From Paenibacillus sp. JJ-223 (lineage in GTDB: Bacteria; Bacillota; Bacilli; Paenibacillales; Paenibacillaceae): 64,000 bases of DNA. Under the pieces are notes generated by a model that made no database searches, was not told the DNA's origin, and saw only the letters and a program-made list of their open reading frames with translations. The stretch covers positions 62,001-126,000 of the forward strand of contig NZ_CAKMMP010000004.1 in NCBI RefSeq assembly GCF_927798175.1, read 5' to 3'. A program made the position numbers and the translations under genes. Below, in pieces: positions 42,465-51,380 of this stretch; within the stretch, counting starts at the first letter, position 1, and every line of letters begins with the position of its first letter.

Positions 42465-42689
42465 TTGAAGGGTATCGATCATAAAAGCAAATTTCTGTTG
42501 ACCCACCGTGAACGCGAAGTTTTCGAATTGTTGGTTCAGGACAAAACAACTCGCGACATTGCAGGGCAGTTATTCATCAGCGAAAAAACGGTGCGTAACC
42601 ATATTTCGAATGTGATGCAGAAACTCAATGTTAAGGGTCGTTCGCAAGCCGTCGTTGAGCTGATCAAGCTTGGAGAACTAAAGATCTGA
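42465..42689 (+). CDS. gerE: Spore coat regulator GerE
   Basis: A 74-residue LuxR-type DNA-binding protein with no receiver domain, exactly the length of B. subtilis GerE. LLTHREREVFELLVQDKTTRDIA and FISEKTVRNHISNVMQKLNVKGRSQAVVELIKLGEL are close to that protein. GerE acts late in the mother cell together with sigma-K on coat and crust genes. The start is TTG with AAGGAGGGG 6 nt upstream. It stands alone, with terminators after it, next to a sporulation lipoprotein gene. Confidence 0.94.
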   Translation: MKGIDHKSKFLLTHREREVFELLVQDKTTRDIAGQLFISEKTVRNHISNVMQKLNVKGRSQAVVELIKLGELKI

Positions 42690-42709
42690 CGCGAGCGTAC
42701 ACAGTTGTT

Positions 42710-42772
42710 AAAAAAGCATGAAAGTCTTTTCCTATTCTTCAACTACGAAAAGAATGGGGAGAGGCTTTTTTG
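42710..42772 (+). terminator. Terminator after gerE
   Basis: AAAAAGC...CCTATTCTT pairs with AAGAATGGGG...GGCTTTTTT, an imperfect long stem ending in six T on the plus strand, about 20 nt after the gerE stop. Confidence 0.65.
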
Positions 42773-42806
42773 CTGCTTGGACCTTTTCCATTGCTGCCGC
42801 TACAAT

Positions 42807-42855
42807 AAAATATGCCTTTGCGTCCGATGTATTCATCTGCGCAAAGGCATATTTT
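42807..42855. terminator. Bidirectional terminator between gerE and the YhcN-type gene
   Basis: AAAATATGCCTTTGCG (42807-42822) and CGCAAAGGCATATTTT (42840-42855) are a perfect 16-bp inverted repeat with a 17-nt loop, sitting between convergent genes. T-tracts are short on both sides. Confidence 0.75.
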
Positions 42856-42871
42856 CCATACTTGCTGCTTC

Positions 42872-43834
42872 TTACCGAAGATTGTTCATGCGACCGTTGG
42901 AACGTTCTGTTACGCCATGATCAAGTACGCCATCACGATGATGATTCATCGCATTCGTCGGGAAGATACGTTCTACCATGCTTGAGAAGGTATCCAGCAT
43001 GCCGCTGACAGGTTTGCCGTTGCGAAGATCCGTCGAATATTTCTCGGCATGTTCCACGAATTCCGGGTTAGACGACACATAGACATTCTCTACGTTAGGC
43101 GCAAACTGCTTGACTCTGGCTGCGATTTTGCCCTTGATTTCGGCAGGCGTATTGTCGTCCGAGCTGTTTACCCGGTTTTCGCGCTTTACGCCATAATCCC
43201 CCGTATTTTCGTTGATGGGAATTCTGTCGCTCCCGGTCAATCCGCGCATCATGCCGTACGAACCGGTGCCCATCGTACCGTAAAGTCCGCGATCATTGCT
43301 CAGATGGCTGCGATCCGTTGCGGTTCCCGTGTTTAATCCTGGGGTAACCCGGTCAACGCTGTATGGGGACCTCGCTCCCGCACCGTCATTTACGCGAAGT
43401 CCTCGCATGTCAGGGGACAAGGTACGGCTGCGCATCGTATCATCCGCGTAGCCGGAATAACTGCGAGCACGGTATGAATTCGTGTTCAACTTGCCCGCGT
43501 GACCATCGGTAAGTCGAACAGCAACATATGCATTGCGATCGGTCAACAAAACATTCGCCGATTTCACTTCTTTCATGTCGGCAATGTGTTTGGCCAGCTC
43601 GTCGCTCGTCTTCAGGCTGGTCACGTTATGGGCGCGGTAGTTCCGAGCACGGATCCCATCCAGGCCGTTGGTTTCGACGCCATAACGATTGATCCCTCTT
43701 GCTTCGTGACGCACGCTTTTCGTTTGCACATTGCCGGCATCCCGGCTGGTGCCGCAACCCGTTAACCCTGCCATAACAAAAATTGCGGTAGACAAAGATA
43801 AAGTAATGGCTTTTGCTTTTTTGGCTGCTGGCAT
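42872..43834 (-). CDS. YhcN/YlaJ-family sporulation lipoprotein
   Basis: A 320-residue lipoprotein: signal peptide ITLSLSTAIFVMAGLTGCG with lipobox LTGC near residue 27, then a YhcN/YlaJ domain in two parts (SLKTSDELAKHIADMKEVKSANVLLTDRNAYVAVRL and EIKGKIAARVKQFAPNVENVYVSSNPEFVEH) split by a long Arg/Ser/Gly/Tyr-rich insertion of about 120 residues. Members are spore membrane proteins. ATG 43834 follows GGAGG at about 9 nt; the upstream frame lacks a ribosome site. It lies next to gerE, convergent. Confidence 0.9.
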   Translation of the reverse strand: MPAAKKAKAITLSLSTAIFVMAGLTGCGTSRDAGNVQTKSVRHEARGINRYGVETNGLDGIRARNYRAHNVTSLKTSDELAKHIADMKEVKSANVLLTDRNAYVAVRLTDGHAGKLNTNSYRARSYSGYADDTMRSRTLSPDMRGLRVNDGAGARSPYSVDRVTPGLNTGTATDRSHLSNDRGLYGTMGTGSYGMMRGLTGSDRIPINENTGDYGVKRENRVNSSDDNTPAEIKGKIAARVKQFAPNVENVYVSSNPEFVEHAEKYSTDLRNGKPVSGMLDTFSSMVERIFPTNAMNHHRDGVLDHGVTERSNGRMNNLR

Positions 43835-43929
43835 TAGCTCATCCTCCAATATGGGTATTTTGGTCACGAAAATAGGATGCGCCCTAGGCCTTTGCGATAT
43901 GCTGAAAGGATATGGAACAGCAGGCTGAA

Positions 43930-43971
43930 AAATATAAAAGCGGCGCATGCACCGGAGTGCAGCACCGCTTT
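43930..43971 (-). terminator. Terminator of the Gld-type operon
   Basis: AAAGCGG...TGCAC and GTGCA...CCGCTTT pair around a short loop; on the minus strand TTTTATATTTTT follows. It lies 8 nt after the DUF4340 stop. Confidence 0.75.
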
Positions 43972-43978
43972 CTGAATT

Positions 43979-45007
43979 TTAGTTATTTGAAGTAGAAGTG
44001 GAATCCGATTTTTGACTGTCCGCTGACGAATCATTTGCCTGTTTCAGCGTTTCAGGGAAGTTTTCCGCTTCTTTAAGTGCATCTGCTTGCAAAGCATACG
44101 CCCACTTGCCATCCGTTGTGATCACCCAGATCGTATCGGGCTGCGATTTCTCAACAAGGCCGCGATACACATCTGTAACCGTCGTTCCATTGACCGTTTG
44201 TTCAATCGACAAGGTGAAACGCGGCACGGTATTTTTCAGTTCCGATGCCTTGCGCACGTCGTCTGCGGTCGCCAAATTTTTGATTTTGCCCAGCAAAGAC
44301 ACGGCATCATCAGCCTTGGCTTCCTTACCGTTCAAAGTCCACGTTCGGTCCGCTGCCCCTGCTTCCGAATTCGTCTTCAACAGCCATGTCGCTGCCTCGC
44401 CTTCCCAATCGGCAGACTGTACATTGGCTTCATCCAGGTTAAACGGCGTTGTATCCAACAATTCCCGGCGGGTAAGATCGATGCCGGTCACCGTATCGGT
44501 TTGGACGGCAACGACAGGACCGTCATTAACGCGTACATAACGCGCATTATCCGCCGGAAGCTGGCCACCGATGGTCACCGTCAATTGCTTACCGTCTTTC
44601 AAACCGATGCCGATCCGGCTTGCACTTTGTCCAAGTCCGTATTTCTCCAGGTCCTGCGGTTGTTCCTCTACGACCATCTCCTGTTCGGCAGCGCTAAGCG
44701 AATCCAGCCAGCTGCTTACCGCGTAGCCGTTCAGGGGATAAGATTCGGGTTCCGTCATGGTCCATACCCCTTCTTTAAGCTCAAGCTTGGAGGCTGGGGA
44801 TGAACTGCTGCCAGACTCGGAGGAAGCATCCGCCGCCGTTTCCGTGTTTTCACGTTCAATGGACAGCGACTGAATGTCGCCTGCTGCAATGTCCAGCAGC
44901 TTTGCTTTCTGTGCTTCTTCTTCCCGAAAGTAATTCTGGTTCGCGGCATAGATCCAGCCAACGATCAGCACCAAAACGACCAATATCGTAGGCATCCATT
45001 TCTTCAT
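43979..45007 (-). CDS. DUF4340 domain-containing protein
   Basis: A 342-residue protein with one N-terminal membrane helix (MPTILVVLVLIVGWIYAAN) and an extracellular beta-rich DUF4340 region. The family is regularly found downstream of Gld-type ABC genes and is thought to work with them. The C-terminal 30 residues are Ser/Asp/Thr-rich. ATG 45007 overlaps the GldG-like stop by 4 nt; the longer GTG-started frame lacks support. Last gene of the four-gene operon. Confidence 0.88.
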   Translation of the reverse strand: MKKWMPTILVVLVLIVGWIYAANQNYFREEEAQKAKLLDIAAGDIQSLSIERENTETAADASSESGSSSSPASKLELKEGVWTMTEPESYPLNGYAVSSWLDSLSAAEQEMVVEEQPQDLEKYGLGQSASRIGIGLKDGKQLTVTIGGQLPADNARYVRVNDGPVVAVQTDTVTGIDLTRRELLDTTPFNLDEANVQSADWEGEAATWLLKTNSEAGAADRTWTLNGKEAKADDAVSLLGKIKNLATADDVRKASELKNTVPRFTLSIEQTVNGTTVTDVYRGLVEKSQPDTIWVITTDGKWAYALQADALKEAENFPETLKQANDSSADSQKSDSTSTSNN

Positions 45008-46398
45008 ACGCGTCTGCGCCTCCACCACAACAGCACACCGATCAATACAAAGAACAGCGGGAATCCGACAATAGCGGCAAAGAAAATGATTCTGGCCTGC
45101 TCGCCGCTAAGGTAAGCGACTTCGTAACCCGGATTCACCCGGGCCCGGATCGTTACGCCATCCTGCTTTTCGCTCAGATAGTTGGCAATGTTTAAAATAA
45201 AATCACGGTTGCCGCCGTTGGCGATCTGCGAATCCTGCATAAAGATGGATGAACCCAGAATGACTGCCTTGGGTTTGCCGTCCGTTGTATCTGCTGCATA
45301 CCCGATTTCGACCGGCCCTTGCACGTCCTGATCCTTGTCATTGGTCGTTTCGTTTTGCAGCAGGCCATCGATGTTCGTTTCGCCATAACTTTCCACGCTG
45401 GAACGCAGCAGCGGCGACAACGTATATTTGTCCTGCTCCTTGCTTGTCAATGCGATGGACAACGACAGCATAGGGTACAGCTTGCTTTCCGAAAGTTTGT
45501 CCGTAATGGCATGACTTCCATACTCCGGCACAACCCACAGCGGACCCATGGTGCTCGCTTGTTGATGATCCACCATCACTGCATGTTTATCCACGACGCC
45601 ATAATCGGCCATTAACGCATCGATGTTCTTCCATGAGGACTTCATATCTTCGCTGAATCCGAGCGATAGCAGCAGTTTGCCGCCATTCTCCAGATATGCC
45701 CGAATTTCCTTAAGCTCAGTATCGCTAATGTCTCGCTGCGGTCCAATGATCGCCAGCACATCCGCGTCATCGGGAACTTTTCCGGCCTGATTCAGCTGCA
45801 GTTCCTCCGTGGTCACATTGCTCTGCTCGAGCGAGGAACGCAATGTGGAAAGCTGATCCAGTCCAAGCTCTTCATGACCGGAAAGGAAGACCATCTTGTG
45901 TTTCTCCGTAGACGTCAGGTTAATTAGCGCTTGGGTAAATTTCTCTTCACCCGTAAACTGGTATGAACCATCCGCGCCGTCTCCGGTTGCCGTAAACAGG
46001 CTTCCAATATCGATAACCTTGTATTGATCGCCCCGCTCAAGCACGATGGAGCTGCCGGTGATGCCGTATTTCGAAGCCAGGGCTGGCTCTTGCGAGAGAT
46101 TGTACTGTTTCACCTTCAGCTTGCTGTTTCGTTTCGCATATTCCTGTACCATGTCGGTGACTTCCCGGTTCAATACCGTATTGTTGGCATTTTCCACGAT
46201 GAGCACCAATACGTTGACGTCTTCTTTTACGTTTTGGATCGCGCTAAGGGACTGATCGGATAAGGTATATTGTTTGTTTGAAGTCAGATCCAGCTGAAAG
46301 CCGCTGAGCGAATTCAAGAACAGGGTTACCAAAACGAATATGCCGATTACAGCGACAGACAGCACGGTGCTGTTGGTGTGACTCAACCATTTTTTCAT
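45004..46398 (-). CDS. GldG-family ABC transporter accessory protein
   Basis: A 464-residue protein with an N-terminal membrane helix (STVLSVAVIGIFVLVTLFLNSL), a large extracellular GldG/IFT52-like domain (DLTSNKQYTLSDQSLSAIQN, VFLSGHEELGLDQLS, LAIIGPQRDISDTE) and a C-terminal helix with a basic end (LIGVLLWWRRRRV). It partners the GldA/GldF-type ATPase and permease. ATG 46398 follows GGAGGTGAG. In flavobacteria these proteins are linked to gliding; in Bacillota the function is unknown. Confidence 0.9.
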   Translation of the reverse strand: MKKWLSHTNSTVLSVAVIGIFVLVTLFLNSLSGFQLDLTSNKQYTLSDQSLSAIQNVKEDVNVLVLIVENANNTVLNREVTDMVQEYAKRNSKLKVKQYNLSQEPALASKYGITGSSIVLERGDQYKVIDIGSLFTATGDGADGSYQFTGEEKFTQALINLTSTEKHKMVFLSGHEELGLDQLSTLRSSLEQSNVTTEELQLNQAGKVPDDADVLAIIGPQRDISDTELKEIRAYLENGGKLLLSLGFSEDMKSSWKNIDALMADYGVVDKHAVMVDHQQASTMGPLWVVPEYGSHAITDKLSESKLYPMLSLSIALTSKEQDKYTLSPLLRSSVESYGETNIDGLLQNETTNDKDQDVQGPVEIGYAADTTDGKPKAVILGSSIFMQDSQIANGGNRDFILNIANYLSEKQDGVTIRARVNPGYEVAYLSGEQARIIFFAAIVGFPLFFVLIGVLLWWRRRRV

Positions 46399-46402
46399 GT
46401 TC

Positions 46403-47119
46403 TCACCTCCACCGCTTCCGTTCGACGATTTGAATGCTTAACAGCAGAAATACCCCTGTGAGCGTAACGTAATAGAGAACGTCCGACCCGTTCAACACGC
46501 CTTTGGTAAAGCTCTCGAAGCGGCTGGTCAATGCAAACGGCGCTAGCCATTCCTGCAATGCCGAACCCGTGTTGCCCCCGAATGAATCAAGCATCCACAG
46601 AACGAGCAAAATAATGAAGCCGGCTACTGCAGACACCATCTGATGCTGGGACAAGGTCGAGGCAAACAGACCGATGGCCATCATGCTTCCCCCCATGAAA
46701 AATAATCCCAATGCAGACAGCCACACCGTCGTCAGGTTCAGCGTGCCGAAAAAGGACATGATGAATGGGTAAACCAGACTGCATAGGATCAGTACGAGCA
46801 AAATCGCGAGCGAGGCCAAATATTTCCCGAAAATAATCTCGGTTACCCGCACCGGCGAGGTAAGCAGCAGTTCGTCCGTTCCCTGCCTGAACTCCTCGGC
46901 GACAAGCCGCATGGTTAACAGAGGCACCACGAACAGCAGCATCGATAACGTATCGCCAAGAACCAGGCGGTAGTCCACAATGCTCGGCTGGTAATACACA
47001 AAGCTGGAATAGAACAAAAGACTCGTTAACAAAACATAAATGGCAAAAGCAAAATACGATGTGGGCGACAAAAAGTACGCCTGCAGCTCTTTATTGCATA
47101 CCGCCATCATTCTTCTCAT
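46403..47119 (-). CDS. GldF-type ABC-2 permease
   Basis: A 238-residue membrane protein with six helices, beginning CNKELQAYFLSPTSYFAFAIYVLL, typical of ABC-2 permeases of the Gld/Nos type; FRQGTDELLLTSPVRVTEIIFGKYLASL is the conserved loop. The ATG overlaps the ATPase stop (ATGA), so the two subunits are made together. Followed after 4 nt by the GldG-like gene. Confidence 0.92.
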   Translation of the reverse strand: MRRMMAVCNKELQAYFLSPTSYFAFAIYVLLTSLLFYSSFVYYQPSIVDYRLVLGDTLSMLLFVVPLLTMRLVAEEFRQGTDELLLTSPVRVTEIIFGKYLASLAILLVLILCSLVYPFIMSFFGTLNLTTVWLSALGLFFMGGSMMAIGLFASTLSQHQMVSAVAGFIILLVLWMLDSFGGNTGSALQEWLAPFALTSRFESFTKGVLNGSDVLYYVTLTGVFLLLSIQIVERKRWR

Positions 47120-48255
47120 CGGGAACCCTCCCCTGTACCGCCGTCGGATTTGGCACCCGGTGGTTGCTCGGTCTCATCGACCGCTGCCGAGGGGTCATCC
47201 TTGATATCAGGCCCAGGCCGTTCGGGGTTTTCATCATTTGCGTATGTAAACGCATTCGCTTCCGTTGTTTCAGACCCCTCCCCACCGCTTTCGGTTGTCG
47301 TTAGTTTAAGGAAGACCTGTTCCAGACTGAGATTTTCCTTCTTCATTTCCAGGATGGGCAGGCCCGCACCGGATAAAAGGTAGAACAGTTCTTCCCGGAA
47401 ATCTTCCGGAGATTGCCCGGTCAGCAGCATTTTTACGGTTTCTCCTTCCGCATGGCCATGGCCGGCTGCCGCTCCGGGCTCCCGCACCGTTTCATGCTGT
47501 ACCTTTTCCCAAGGCTGAAGCACGTTCTTCAGCTCTTCCTCGGTCGCCTTGACCTCAATGGACACCTTGAACCGGTCCTCCATCGATGAACTGAACTGCT
47601 GCGGCGATCCATCCATGACGAGTTGGCCCTGATTGATAATCAGCATCCGATTGCAGAGCGTGCTAACCTCAGGCAAAATGTGCGTGCTGAGAAGCACCGT
47701 GTGATTCTCGCCCAATTCCCGGATCAGGTCACGGATTTCGATAATTTGGTTCGGATCCAGCCCTGAGGTTGGCTCATCCAGAACGAGCAGGTCCGGTTTG
47801 TGAATGATGGCCCCGGCCAAGCCAAGACGCTGCTTGTACCCTTTGGAGAGTCCTCGTACCAATTGTTTTTCCCGATCCTGCAAACCGAGGCGGCTGACCA
47901 TTTCGCTAACTCTCAGCTTGACCTCTCGTGCCGGCACATCCCTCAGCTTGGCAACAAATTTGAGATAGGTCTGAACCGTCATGTCTGGATACAGGGGCGG
48001 CGTTTCCGGCAAATAGCCGATTTTGGAACGAATGCTTCGTCCGTGATCGTGCACGGATATGCCATCGACCATGATGGAGCCTTCCGTGGGATGCAGATAC
48101 CCGGTGATCATGCGCATCGTTGTCGTTTTTCCGGCACCGTTCGGGCCAAGAAAACCAACAATCTCTCCGCGCTCCATGGTGAAATTCAGTTGATGCACGC
48201 CACGGCGTCCATCATAAACTTTGCTGACCTGCTTCACTTCGAGCACATGCTTCAT
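47116..48255 (-). CDS. ABC transporter ATP-binding protein (GldA type)
   Basis: A 379-residue ATPase: Walker A GPNGAGKTTT, signature LSKGYKQRLGLAGAI, Walker B LLVLDEPTSGLDP. The 80 residues after the core are an acidic, Pro/Gly/Glu-rich tail, longer than usual. The ATG at 48255 has GGGAAAGG directly against it; the GTG three codons on (48246) has better spacing, so the true start may be there. First gene of the operon with GldF, GldG and DUF4340 proteins. Confidence 0.92.
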   Translation of the reverse strand: MKHVLEVKQVSKVYDGRRGVHQLNFTMERGEIVGFLGPNGAGKTTTMRMITGYLHPTEGSIMVDGISVHDHGRSIRSKIGYLPETPPLYPDMTVQTYLKFVAKLRDVPAREVKLRVSEMVSRLGLQDREKQLVRGLSKGYKQRLGLAGAIIHKPDLLVLDEPTSGLDPNQIIEIRDLIRELGENHTVLLSTHILPEVSTLCNRMLIINQGQLVMDGSPQQFSSSMEDRFKVSIEVKATEEELKNVLQPWEKVQHETVREPGAAAGHGHAEGETVKMLLTGQSPEDFREELFYLLSGAGLPILEMKKENLSLEQVFLKLTTTESGGEGSETTEANAFTYANDENPERPGPDIKDDPSAAVDETEQPPGAKSDGGTGEGSR

Positions 48256-48572
48256 CCTTTCCCGTTAACCGTTAAAATACCCGTGCGCCATCGATTGCTG
48301 CAGACGGTGTGCACGGGAAGTCTCCTGTATCTTACGAATTGTATCCTAAACCCAGCTTAGTGCTACTTAAAAGATTGCTTAAAAAAATGTGTCTAAAACG
48401 TGAACAAACATCATTTGCTCACTGATGAACAACCAAAAGCTGCCGGAACGGGTTTGCAAGAATCGCATAAAACCGCATGTCCAAAGCCTTCTCGTCAGAC
48501 CGTTACGCCATATCCTTTCGAGAAATGATGGCGCGCTAAGCATCTTCTCCAGATTCGTTTGCACGTCCCCGC
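48256..48572. other. Region upstream of the Gld-type operon
   Basis: About 320 bp without a gene. A TACAAT hexamer on the minus strand at 48338-48343 could be the -10 for the operon, but no good -35 is at the right distance. Short frames here have no support. Confidence 0.4.
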
Positions 48573-48610
48573 AAAAAAAGGCAGTCCGGAGAAAATACTC
48601 CGAACTGCCT
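48573..48610 (-). terminator. Terminator of the DHA2 efflux gene
   Basis: GGCAGTTCGGAG and CTCCGGACTGCC pair with one mismatch around a 6-nt loop; seven T follow on the minus strand, shortly after the transporter stop. Confidence 0.9.
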
Positions 48611-48625
48611 TGCTCCGACGATGCC

Positions 48626-50110
48626 TCAATGGCCCATCATCATGGCTGGATCCACTTGCTCTTCTGTCTGTGTCTCTTCCTTGCGATCCTGTTTTGGCTT
48701 ACGCAAAATCAGGCTCAGTAGACATCCAAACAGCGCGATGCATGCTGCCAGCAGAAACGTATCGTTGAAGCCGGCAATGATTCCCGACATCATGTCCGAG
48801 GGTGCGCTGCCGGTCGTATGAATCTCGGTGCGCGACGTCAGGAACCCCGTTAACCCTGCTACCGCAAACGAAACTACGACTTGCTGGGCTGCCGCCGTAA
48901 GCGGAGTCACCCTAGCCACCAAATGACGCGGAGCAGCATTCAGTACATGCGTGTTAAGCGGCATCATCGAGAAGCCCATGCCCAGGCCCATCATAGCCAA
49001 CGCAACAATAATCAAGGCAAGGCCTGTATCTGCCGTAATCGTCGACAGAATGAAAAGCGCTACCGATATAATTCCGAGACCTGCAAAAGCGAGCGGCCTT
49101 GCCCCAACCTTGTCGAACAGTCTTCCGCCAAGCGGCATTCCCACGCCGGAAGCCAAAGCTTGCGGCAAGAGGATAAGCCCGGTTTCAAGTGCTGTATACC
49201 CTTTGATCTGCTGCAAGTACAACGGAATCAGAAGCATGGACCCGAACAGCGCAACTTGCGCAACCCAAGCCAGAATAATACCGCGCGTGAAGTCCGAGGA
49301 TCCGAATACCCTGAGCTCCAATAGCGGATTTTGGCGACGAAGCTCCACGATCACGAACAAGATCAAGGCAACGCCGCCAACGATGATGCCCGTTAAGCTG
49401 GAAGCGGACGTCCAGTCGGTTCCTCCTTCGCTGACACCGTAAGCCAGCATGGAGAACGCGATCGGCGCGAGAATCATGCCGAGCAGGTCTAGACCCGGCG
49501 CGCGTCCGCGATCCGTGTCCGGCAAAAATCGAATGCACAGCAGGAAAGCGGCAATGCCGATAGGCAGGTTGATCAGGAAAATCCAGTGCCAGCTCCAGGA
49601 TTGAATGAACCAACCCGACAATACCGGCCCAAGCGCAGGCGCAAGCAGCATCGGAATGCCGAGCATGCCCATGATGGAACCTCTTTTATCGGGCGGGGCC
49701 AGACGAAATACCATCGCCATACCGATCGGCGCAACCATGCCTCCGCCGAGGCCCTGAATCACGCGGAAAACGATCAGTTGTTCGGGCGACTGCGCAATGG
49801 AACACAACACCGAGCCCAAGGTAAACATGGCAATCGTGAATAAAAACACCCGCTTGGCTCCGAAACGGTCCGTTAACCACCCCGCCAGCGGAATAACGGC
49901 AGACAGGGCCAGCGTATACCCCGTGACGGTCCATTGGATCGTTTTGAGATCCGTTTTGAAGTATTCGACCAGGTTCGGAATGGCAACGTTAACGACCGTG
50001 CTATCCAGAATGACCATAATCATGCCGACAATGATGGAGAGAAGCGGCAGGAGGATCGATTTGATCGAAAATGCCTCCGGGTGCTGCCGTGCTTGATTTT
50101 GCTGTTCCAA
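48626..50110 (-). CDS. DHA2-family MFS multidrug efflux transporter
   Basis: A 494-residue, 14-helix proton-driven exporter of the EmrB/QacA group. LDSTVVNVAIPNL in the first helix region, GWLTDRFGAKRVFL (motif A) and VIQGLGGGMVAPIGMAMVFRL are family marks. It probably exports drugs or other amphipathic compounds. The start is TTG at 50110 with GGAAAGAG about 9 nt upstream. A palindrome 55 nt before the start suggests a repressor, but no regulator gene is adjacent. Confidence 0.93.
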   Translation of the reverse strand: MEQQNQARQHPEAFSIKSILLPLLSIIVGMIMVILDSTVVNVAIPNLVEYFKTDLKTIQWTVTGYTLALSAVIPLAGWLTDRFGAKRVFLFTIAMFTLGSVLCSIAQSPEQLIVFRVIQGLGGGMVAPIGMAMVFRLAPPDKRGSIMGMLGIPMLLAPALGPVLSGWFIQSWSWHWIFLINLPIGIAAFLLCIRFLPDTDRGRAPGLDLLGMILAPIAFSMLAYGVSEGGTDWTSASSLTGIIVGGVALILFVIVELRRQNPLLELRVFGSSDFTRGIILAWVAQVALFGSMLLIPLYLQQIKGYTALETGLILLPQALASGVGMPLGGRLFDKVGARPLAFAGLGIISVALFILSTITADTGLALIIVALAMMGLGMGFSMMPLNTHVLNAAPRHLVARVTPLTAAAQQVVVSFAVAGLTGFLTSRTEIHTTGSAPSDMMSGIIAGFNDTFLLAACIALFGCLLSLILRKPKQDRKEETQTEEQVDPAMMMGH

Positions 50111-50164
50111 TAGTTCACACTCTTTCCGGCCTGCGGGTAAATCCCCCGTTCATTGGCCTATAAT

Positions 50165-50184
50165 TTTAAAACATTTGTTTTAAA
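50165..50184. promoter_or_regulatory. Palindromic operator candidate before the efflux gene
   Basis: TTTAAAACATTTGTTTTAAA: 8-bp perfect arms with a 4-bp centre, 55 bp from the transporter start. A further GTTTTA half-site follows to the right. The form fits a TetR/MarR-type repressor encoded elsewhere. The rest of the 324-bp gap (50111-50434) is AT-rich with no other feature I can name. Confidence 0.5.
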
Positions 50185-50434
50185 CCTTCGTTTTAGCACT
50201 GGTTTAATTCTAATGAAAATACCTTTGCTGTCAAGGTATTTTTATGTAAAAATTTCAGCACTATTATCGCCGGAGAAATTGCAATTATTTTCCATATTAC
50301 GGCCCAAGGAATCGGAAAAATGCGTTATAATTCATTTTGAGACCACACGTCTTTCAAGAGCCTGCTTTCTTGTCACGAACCGCGTGAAGTATTTTGCAAC
50401 AAACGATTGATTGGATGGAAGGTGGAGGATCGAT

Positions 50435-50593
50435 ATGGAGGAGATTCAAGCACACCTGCGAACGCGGCTGGCATCGCCGGAGGAAGCGGAGACGGTATTA
50501 TCCCTTTGGTTGGGCTCTGCCAGGTGGCTGAATGCCAAAGGCATAAATCACGTAGACGAAGAAACCAGCGAGATTTTTGCCGTGTGGGAATAA
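50435..50593 (+). pseudogene. Remnant of a GNAT-family acetyltransferase gene
   Basis: A 52-codon frame with a good ribosome site (GGTGGAGG, 6 nt). LASPEEAETVLSLWLGSARWLNAKGIN looks like the N-terminus of GNAT acetyltransferases, after which a few residues (EIFAVWE) resemble a later segment and the frame stops. The acetyl-CoA-binding part is missing, so this is likely an internally deleted, dead copy, though a short peptide could still be made. Confidence 0.5.
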
Positions 50594-50622
50594 GCTCAGG
50601 AACCGTCGCAATGCGAGAAAAC

Positions 50623-50658
50623 AAAAAAGGGAGGCTGCCTTAAGTCAGCCATCCCCAG
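50623..50658 (-). terminator. Terminator at the end of the spore-glycan cluster
   Basis: GGGATGGCTGA and (G)GCAGCCTCCC pair with small mismatches; on the minus strand six T follow. It lies at the stop of the GT2 gene. Confidence 0.75.
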
Positions 50659-50663
50659 GATGC

Positions 50664-51380
50664 TTAACCTCCCAATACCGCGATACGATGCAGCAGCGCT
50701 CCCCGATATCTGTTCCATACCATGGAAGCTTCTCTTCCGATCTTTTCCGCATGCCGCAGCGATCCCATTCCTTCATGCCATCGATAAGCGGTTAGCGGCA
50801 CGTTCAGATACGAAAAACGATATCCGTTCAGGACGATTCGCAGCCATAAGTCCAGATCATGCGTATAGGGCAAATGCTCATCAAAGAGCCCCACGGCGGA
50901 AAATAAATCTTTACGGATCATGACCGTGCACCCATTCACCGGATTGCTTTCCACGAAGCGGCGCAGCAGCCCGATTTCGTCTACCGGTTCGATCCCGCAG
51001 TTCATGCGCGTTACCGCCGATTGCCCATTGATATAATGGAAGTTGGTATGTGATATCAACGTCCCCTGTTCGCGCATCAACCCCACCTGAAGGCGGATTT
51101 TGTCTGGATATAAGAAATCGTCCGAACTGAGCCAAGCGACGTATTCTCCCGAAGCATGGCGAATGCCGTGATTGAGAGCAGATGCCGTTCCTCCGTTGCT
51201 TTTCCCCAGCACATTGATATGCGGCAGATAGGGCTGGAGCCGTTCGGCATGCGCGGTGGAGCCGTCATTCACCACGATAACCTCCACATCGCTGTAGGTT
51301 TGGTCCAAAGCACTTTGAATCGCCTGAGGCACATAGGGGCAATTGTAAAAAGGGATGATAATCGAAACCCTGGGATTCAC
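50664..51380 (-). CDS. GT2-family glycosyltransferase
   Basis: A 238-residue GT-A enzyme that transfers a sugar from a nucleotide donor. VSIIIPFYNCPYVPQAIQSAL and VEVIVVNDGST form the nucleotide-binding part and WLSSDDFLYPDK holds the DxD-like metal site. The start is GTG 51380 with GGGAGGTT 6 nt upstream, overlapping the upstream stop (GTGA). The longer frame upstream is unlike protein. Last gene of the cluster. Confidence 0.88.
   Translation of the reverse strand: MNPRVSIIIPFYNCPYVPQAIQSALDQTYSDVEVIVVNDGSTAHAERLQPYLPHINVLGKSNGGTASALNHGIRHASGEYVAWLSSDDFLYPDKIRLQVGLMREQGTLISHTNFHYINGQSAVTRMNCGIEPVDEIGLLRRFVESNPVNGCTVMIRKDLFSAVGLFDEHLPYTHDLDLWLRIVLNGYRFSYLNVPLTAYRWHEGMGSLRHAEKIGREASMVWNRYRGALLHRIAVLGG

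Noticed and set aside
48379-48564. 61-codon minus-strand frame upstream of the efflux terminator
   Set aside because: No ribosome site and no recognisable sequence.
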